A DNA stretch of 60,527 nucleotides from a virus, in IMG/VR virus record IMGVR_UViG_3300043811_000231, positions 1 through 60,527 of that record. One strand, 5' to 3'. This document shows positions 56,210 to 60,527 of the stretch, one piece after another. The notes under the pieces were generated by a model. It worked only from the letters and a program-made list of their open reading frames with translations. It had not been told where the DNA came from and ran no database searches. Within the stretch, counting starts at the first letter, position 1. Each line of letters opens with the position of its first letter. Position numbers and translations under genes: made by a program.

Positions 56210-56550
56210 GGTGCCTCCGCAGCAACGCCCGCTTTCGCCGGACCTTGGTACGCCACGTCGCGCCGTTTTGCAATTTCATCAACCTTGGTTTTGATCTCAT
56301 AAATGGCGGTTTTCATGTCGGCGAGCTGGTTTTTTTCGTCCGCCTGCTCCGCTTGAACCGCAACCATGGTTGCCCGGGTTTCTGCGCCTGTCTCAACATT
56401 TTCGCACCAACGCCCCACCCGGTAAGCGAGTCCGCAAAGGACGCCGCTCGCTACGATGACACTGACAAGAGTTCTCCATGTAGGACGCATGCTGCCTTCA
56501 TCAACATCCCTATCGTCATCTCTTCGCCTCCAATGTTTCGGGGGTGCCAT
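56206..56550 (-). CDS. Single-pass membrane protein with periplasmic coiled-coil (spanin-like)
   Basis: 114 residues. A basic start, transmembrane residues ~25-45 (TLVSVIVASGVLCGLAYRVG) and then a long charged coiled-coil (AEQADEKNQLADMKTAIYEI). This is the layout of an i-spanin or similar lysis/membrane protein. It lies after the lipase-like and lipoprotein genes. Spanin function is inferred. Confidence 0.65.
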   Translation of the reverse strand: MAPPKHWRRRDDDRDVDEGSMRPTWRTLVSVIVASGVLCGLAYRVGRWCENVETGAETRATMVAVQAEQADEKNQLADMKTAIYEIKTKVDEIAKRRDVAYQGPAKAGVAAEAP

Positions 56551-56556
56551 TGTTTT

Positions 56557-57180
56557 TTAATTTGTAAAACAGGCATTTATCGCGGCTTCGTAGTTGGGAA
56601 AAATGTGATGCGCTCGGACGCTAAAGATCGGAACCCCGGGCGCCGGCGAGATGCTGACCGTATTCGGTATGCTCTGGTAACCAGGCGCGGCCAGAGGAAC
56701 GATGTCTCCCTCCACCCACACGTGCGATAATACGTTGGCTTTGTTGAGCACGTCCGCACTGACCAACCGCGGACACGCAAAAACAACCGCCGGAATACCA
56801 AGGATAGCAGAGAGAGTTATGGCCAGCGGACCCCCGCGGCTGTGCCCACAAACGCCGCCGATTTCGTAAGCGTTGAGCGGTTTGCCGGAGAGCCATCGCC
56901 ACGAACGCACTGTCTGCCAGATGCCACGCGACATTGCACCGAGCGGTGTATCTACCGGCAAGAAGTCAAAATCAAGAATCCACTCCTCGCCGTCGCGTGT
57001 ACCAGCGATGCCTAGAATCGGCTTACCCCCAGGCCCCGGTACGAGCGCACCGTACGGCAACGGCCCATCAAGATCGTCGGCGAGCAGCGTGTCGATCAAT
57101 CCCGACTCTGTACCGGAACCGGTAAGAGGGAGATTGTAAGCCGCTTCCTGTGCTGGAAAAAAGGAGCGGGGGTCGAACAT
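56557..57180 (-). CDS. Lipase class 3-like alpha/beta hydrolase
   Basis: 207 residues from the ATG at 57180. ILGIAGTRDGEEWILDFDFL (55-74) matches the oxyanion/core of lipase_3; CGHSRGGPLA (111-120) holds the nucleophile Ser114; VEGDIVPLAAPG (156-167) supplies Asp159; His191 or His192 completes the triad. Together with a holin-like and a lipoprotein gene just upstream it may attack envelope lipid (LysB-like in role). No signal peptide. No muralytic gene is seen nearby. Confidence 0.8.
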   Translation of the reverse strand: MFDPRSFFPAQEAAYNLPLTGSGTESGLIDTLLADDLDGPLPYGALVPGPGGKPILGIAGTRDGEEWILDFDFLPVDTPLGAMSRGIWQTVRSWRWLSGKPLNAYEIGGVCGHSRGGPLAITLSAILGIPAVVFACPRLVSADVLNKANVLSHVWVEGDIVPLAAPGYQSIPNTVSISPAPGVPIFSVRAHHIFPNYEAAINACFTN

Positions 57181-57182
57181 AA

Positions 57183-57635
57183 CTATTGAGGCACAAGCGA
57201 TGGGTTGGCCTGAGCCACGGCGATGGCGGCATTGATTCCGGCGGCAAAGTCTTTCAACTGGCTCCACTCAGCGCCGGTAATAAGAGTCGGGTTACTACCC
57301 GAATTAACCTTCGCAATGTCTCCATTAAGCGCGTCGAGTGCGGACACGCCGGTAAGATCCGCCTTGGTGTGGGACAAATTGGCGATAATCCCGGCCAAAA
57401 TCGTGTTATCGGCCGGCGTAAGCGCCGTGCCCGAGGCAACGCCTGGCAAATCGTTGGCGAGCTGCTGAAGCTGGGACACCGTGGCGATCTTATTTTGAAT
57501 CGAGTACGCCGCGCCAATCTCGCCAGTGTTGGCCACAAGATCAGCTGCGGCCGTGGCTTGAACTTGGGCAGTCGTGCAAGCAGAAGTAAACAGAAGCGCG
57601 AGCAGCGCGACGGATAGGACAAGGACGTTTTTCAT
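57183..57635 (-). CDS. Lipoprotein (lysis or exclusion candidate)
   Basis: 150 residues with a type II signal: MKNVLVLSVALLALLFTSAC, lipid Cys at residue 20. The mature part is helical and Ala-rich (NPTLITGAEWSQLKDFAAGI). Small phage lipoproteins in this position can be o-spanins or superinfection-exclusion factors. It overlaps the holin-like gene by 4 nt. Confidence 0.8.
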   Translation of the reverse strand: MKNVLVLSVALLALLFTSACTTAQVQATAAADLVANTGEIGAAYSIQNKIATVSQLQQLANDLPGVASGTALTPADNTILAGIIANLSHTKADLTGVSALDALNGDIAKVNSGSNPTLITGAEWSQLKDFAAGINAAIAVAQANPSLVPQ

Positions 57636-57892
57636 GGTATGGTTGATTTCGTTGGGTCTGGCAGCGGCTGCCCAGCACGGGCCACCGTTTGATTGAGATA
57701 CGCTAGCAGCGTTGTGCCTGCCAAGGCAAGCACCTTGACGCAGTCGAGAATGATTTGCCCGCGAGTAAGCGCCGACAGTTCGGCCGGTGTAAGGCTGCCA
57801 AAAACGTCCTCAACCGCCATTGCATTCGTCACGACGAAAAAAATCACGCCGGTCAAAATCGACCTTCCGTACTTTTTTAAAAAAGAGAGCAT
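57632..57892 (-). CDS. Holin-like membrane protein
   Basis: 86 residues from the ATG at 57892. Two membrane helices (ILTGVIFFVVTNAMAVEDVF, ILDCVKVLALAGTTLLAYLN) with basic N-terminus and short polar C-terminus, a class II/III holin layout. It begins just after the fibre gene stop and heads the lysis-like cluster. Confidence 0.65.
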   Translation of the reverse strand: MLSFLKKYGRSILTGVIFFVVTNAMAVEDVFGSLTPAELSALTRGQIILDCVKVLALAGTTLLAYLNQTVARAGQPLPDPTKSTIP

Positions 57893-57893
57893 G

Positions 57894-60194
57894 TTAGTTA
57901 ATCTGTTGAATGATACCTTCGGCATTATAAGTTACGCTGGTAAAAGTACCGACCGTGGCAAAAGTAATCGCCGTGGACGCCTTGGCCCGGATGTGGAGGG
58001 GCACGCCCTCGTAAGCCCCGACGCCGAGTGCGTTGGTAATCGTGGTCAGGAAGGTACCAGTCACGCTGGAGAAGTTCATGGTCAGCGTGCGGGAGGTATT
58101 GGTTTCATCCGTGTAGGTGCAGGTGCAGGTGAAGGAGTTCGTGGTCGAAGCGGTGACGTTGATGTTGGCCGACACGATGAAGCTCCCGTCCGCCGCGCCG
58201 ACCGTGTAAGTGGAAAATGCGGCGGCGGCACCTGTCTGCCCGGTGACACGCCCGGAGGCATAGATGGCGGGGTGACCCCAGCCAGCCGTATTTACGTTAT
58301 TATAGACCGACTCCTTCCCTTGGTTAGAGAGAGTCGTGCAGGTAATCTGCCCACTGGCATTGACCCTTCCACCACCGATTCCAACTGAAGTCGTGGCATT
58401 ACCTATCGTATTTGTCACCACCAAAGCTCCTTGGTTGCTCGATCCTGAATTGGTACCGGTCGTCGTGCTGTCCACGATGACAAGTGAATGCGCTCGTGAG
58501 GTAGTCAGGCTGCCCGCCACTGCCGCTGGGCCAACCATCAGAACGTTCTGAATATCTGTCGCGGCGCCGGCAGACGAGTCGGTAAAAGTCGGCGCCCCCA
58601 TGTAAATGCCCTGCAGACTTGTAGCCGTATTAGTACCGGTAACCGTAGTAGTGTAAGCGGGAAGCGTTAGCGTCGTGCCAAAGGTGGTCGCGCCAGATGG
58701 ATTGGCTCCGTAGGTGTAGGCACCTCCTAGGATCGACTGGCCAGAAGCCACATCGAGTGCGTAATCATTGGTAATGGCCAGCGTGGAGGCCGTCGGCTGC
58801 CCAGCGATGTAATTCGTAGCTGCAGTCGTAATCGTTCCGGAGGCGGCGGAGTAGGTGGGGATGCCTTGGTAAAGCGCCGCCACTGTCGCCGGCTCTGAGG
58901 TCTGGAAGGTCGTCGTTGCGGAGGGAATGTTTACCCCGGTCGCAACCGGGGTCGTTGGATTAGTCGAAAAGGTATAAGCCGTGCCTCCAAAGTTGGAAGG
59001 TCCGGCTTCCACGTCGAGCGCCCAAGGTTGGGATAGAATGGCGTTGGTGCCCTGGATCGGCGGCGCACTGATGTCGAGGGTTGAAGCCACGGTGAAGGTC
59101 TGCGAGGCAGATGCGCTGGCAAGAGTGTCCGCCACAAAGTGATATTCGTACTGATCCGCCACGGTGCCGGTCGTCGCCCAGGTGCGCGTAGCGCCTGTCG
59201 TCTGCAACACGGGTACCGTCGTTGCGGCAGTTAAACCTGTATCCGCAGCTGCCGTGATCTGCACGTCAGGTAGCACGCCGGAAGTCTTGGCGGTTGAAGT
59301 AACGGTGAGCGGCGCTGTCGTTGCCGTACCATTAAATACCGCAGGCCCGGTGAATGTCGCAGTGCCCGTTCCAATGGTTACGGATCCAGTAGATGTCTTG
59401 AATGTGCCTGTGCTTGCAGAAAAGTCATTCGCACCCGAACCTGAGGCCGTCAGTCCGCCTGCAATCACAGGCGTCGTCATAGACCACGAGGTGGTCGAGC
59501 TGGCACCAGTGAATGTGTTAGCTGCGTCGGTTCTTGCCACGGTGGCCGATGTTGCCGGGAACGTCATTGTCGTCCCATCAGTTCCGGCCAAGGTCAGGCT
59601 GTTGTTGAAGGTGAGCGTTTTTGCTGCGCCGCCCGTCAACGTGTAGCTGCCAGTCGTGAACGTATCTCCATTGATCGTCGAAGAAAATGTCGCGGCGTTC
59701 GCAACAGTGAGAAGCCCCGCGCTACTTATGCTCATCGCATCTGCCGCAGTCGGGCTTCCTACGATGAAGTGGATGGCATTACTGGTCGTAGTTCCGATGG
59801 CAAGATCTCCGCTATTAGAGTAGAGATAGGTCGCACTCGGCGCATTGAAATTACCACTACCGGTGAACGCCGAGCTGTTAATTCCGAAATCGCCATAGTA
59901 CGTCGTCGCCGTACCGAGGTTATTATTGACGATATAGTCGGCCGAAGCGCCGGTTCCCGCATTCGTATTTTGAAGAATAGATTGAAAATATCCCGTTTGA
60001 CTCCCCGTGATCTGAAGACCTACACCAGTGTCAGTAATCACAGGAATTCCGATATTGACGGGAGCTGTCAATGTGGGGTTGACGGTTAAACCGGCGACTG
60101 AGCTAATGCTGGGACTTCCGCCCAAAGACGCAGATTGAGCACCGAGCCCCAACGCCGTACTCAAAGCAAGTACGAGAAAAATGAATTTTTTCAT
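57894..60194 (-). CDS. Exported tail-fibre-like protein with a signal peptide
   Basis: 766 residues. A Sec signal peptide (MKKFIFLVLALSTALGLGA, cleavage ~19) precedes repeats typical of long fibres: NIGIPVITDTGVGLQITGSQ, GGLTASGSGANDFSASTGTF, and multiple TxTGT strands. The C-terminal ~100 residues (TVGAADGSFIVSANINVTAS, TSRTLTMNFSSVTGTF) are a common fibre-tip domain. It shares the GLTASG block with the 356-residue protein at 46538. ATGA overlap with the 140-residue gene. Secretion of a fibre is unexpected. Confidence 0.85.
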   Translation of the reverse strand: MKKFIFLVLALSTALGLGAQSASLGGSPSISSVAGLTVNPTLTAPVNIGIPVITDTGVGLQITGSQTGYFQSILQNTNAGTGASADYIVNNNLGTATTYYGDFGINSSAFTGSGNFNAPSATYLYSNSGDLAIGTTTSNAIHFIVGSPTAADAMSISSAGLLTVANAATFSSTINGDTFTTGSYTLTGGAAKTLTFNNSLTLAGTDGTTMTFPATSATVARTDAANTFTGASSTTSWSMTTPVIAGGLTASGSGANDFSASTGTFKTSTGSVTIGTGTATFTGPAVFNGTATTAPLTVTSTAKTSGVLPDVQITAAADTGLTAATTVPVLQTTGATRTWATTGTVADQYEYHFVADTLASASASQTFTVASTLDISAPPIQGTNAILSQPWALDVEAGPSNFGGTAYTFSTNPTTPVATGVNIPSATTTFQTSEPATVAALYQGIPTYSAASGTITTAATNYIAGQPTASTLAITNDYALDVASGQSILGGAYTYGANPSGATTFGTTLTLPAYTTTVTGTNTATSLQGIYMGAPTFTDSSAGAATDIQNVLMVGPAAVAGSLTTSRAHSLVIVDSTTTGTNSGSSNQGALVVTNTIGNATTSVGIGGGRVNASGQITCTTLSNQGKESVYNNVNTAGWGHPAIYASGRVTGQTGAAAAFSTYTVGAADGSFIVSANINVTASTTNSFTCTCTYTDETNTSRTLTMNFSSVTGTFLTTITNALGVGAYEGVPLHIRAKASTAITFATVGTFTSVTYNAEGIIQQIN

Positions 60195-60527
60195 GGGGTG
60201 GGAAAAACCGTTTGGGTGCCGTCCGTTGCGATGTCGAGTGTCGTAGACCCGCTTACCATGATTGCAACGATAGGGGGTCGATAAACAGAACCGTTGCTAT
60301 TGGTTGTCGGGGCTGTTGGAACAATGTACTGCTGCCCCGCAGGAAGAAGGATGCCGGTTGTTGCGGTGGGGTTTGTCCCGGCGAGCCCGCTCGCAGGATC
60401 AGTGTACGATGCGCCCCCGTCAATCGAGAGCCTCACTGAGTTGGACCCGTTGTTTTGGATCACAATCGTCTTATCGTACGGACCGGGCTTAATGATGGTT
60501 TTGGCCGTGGTCGAAAGAGTCGTGACT
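60191..60527 (-). CDS. Exported small virion-type protein, C-terminal part (continues at 1-213)
   Basis: This is the last 69 codons (60400-60191) plus the repeated 127 bases of the 140-residue protein that starts at 213. The visible end has ILLPAGQQYIVP and ATDGTQTVFPTP, beta-type. The stop overlaps the next gene by 4 nt. Confidence 0.85.
   Translation of the reverse strand, partial: VTTLSTTAKTIIKPGPYDKTIVIQNNGSNSVRLSIDGGASYTDPASGLAGTNPTATTGILLPAGQQYIVPTAPTTNSNGSVYRPPIVAIMVSGSTTLDIATDGTQTVFPTP
60401..60527. repeat. Right copy of the 127-bp terminal repeat
   Basis: Identical to 1-127; see the left copy. Merging them gives a circle of 60,400 bp. Confidence 0.95.

Noticed and set aside
1-60527. 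tRNA genes
   Set aside because: No cloverleaf with T-arm and acceptor stem was seen by eye; a tRNAscan-SE run would settle it.

Overview
The window is a complete tailed-phage genome of about 60.4 kb that has been cut open at an arbitrary point. Its first 127 bases recur exactly as its last 127 (60401-60527), and one gene reads across the join (positions 213 to 1, then 60400 to 60191), so the molecule closes into a circle. There is no integrase, lysogeny repressor, partition gene, phage RNA polymerase or recognisable tRNA gene. This fits a virulent phage that uses the host RNA polymerase. The virion set (large portal, two short-tail adaptor-like proteins, a beta-rich nozzle-like protein, and three consecutive proteins ordered like T7 gp14-gp15-gp16) points to a podovirus-like particle. 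Few genes have a clear Shine-Dalgarno sequence (DNA polymerase is the main exception), and many start by stop/start overlap. The host cannot be read from the sequence; the Sec and lipoprotein signals and the spanin-like protein suggest a Gram-negative cell.

On the circle there are two opposed arms. The late arm runs leftward from 19524 through the window edge to 47671 and carries, in transcription order: small coupled genes, small and large terminase, a cysteine-rich protein, portal, scaffold, major capsid protein, adaptors, tail collar, nozzle, a signal-peptide-bearing tailspike and fibre, a lysis-like cassette, a citrate-synthase-like and a sulfotransferase-like protein, and three internal virion proteins ending with a 1716-residue one. 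The early arm runs rightward from 19920 to 47608. It starts with more than forty small, tightly overlapping genes of mostly unknown function (including a signal-peptidase-like protein, a DnaQ-type exonuclease and a cupin). It continues with a replication/recombination block: SF2 helicase, PD-(D/E)XK nuclease, probable ssDNA-binding protein, primase-helicase, family A DNA polymerase, cytosine methyltransferase and RuvC-like resolvase. It ends with two surface-type proteins. The arms diverge at 19525-19919 and converge on a bidirectional terminator at 47641-47674.

A TTGAC(A/G)GATGGAAA-type motif stands before the capsid gene, at the divergent promoter region, after the first early gene and before the Ig-like gene, and looks like a phage-specific promoter or operator. 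Four HNH/endonuclease VII-type genes are inserted beside capsid, portal, primase and polymerase genes. The most unusual features are a long second reading frame nested inside the methyltransferase, Sec signal peptides on tailspike and fibre proteins together with a phage-encoded signal-peptidase-like enzyme, a 127-nt structured element between two early genes, a degenerate citrate-synthase-like protein, and a lysis region with a lipase-type hydrolase but no recognisable endolysin.
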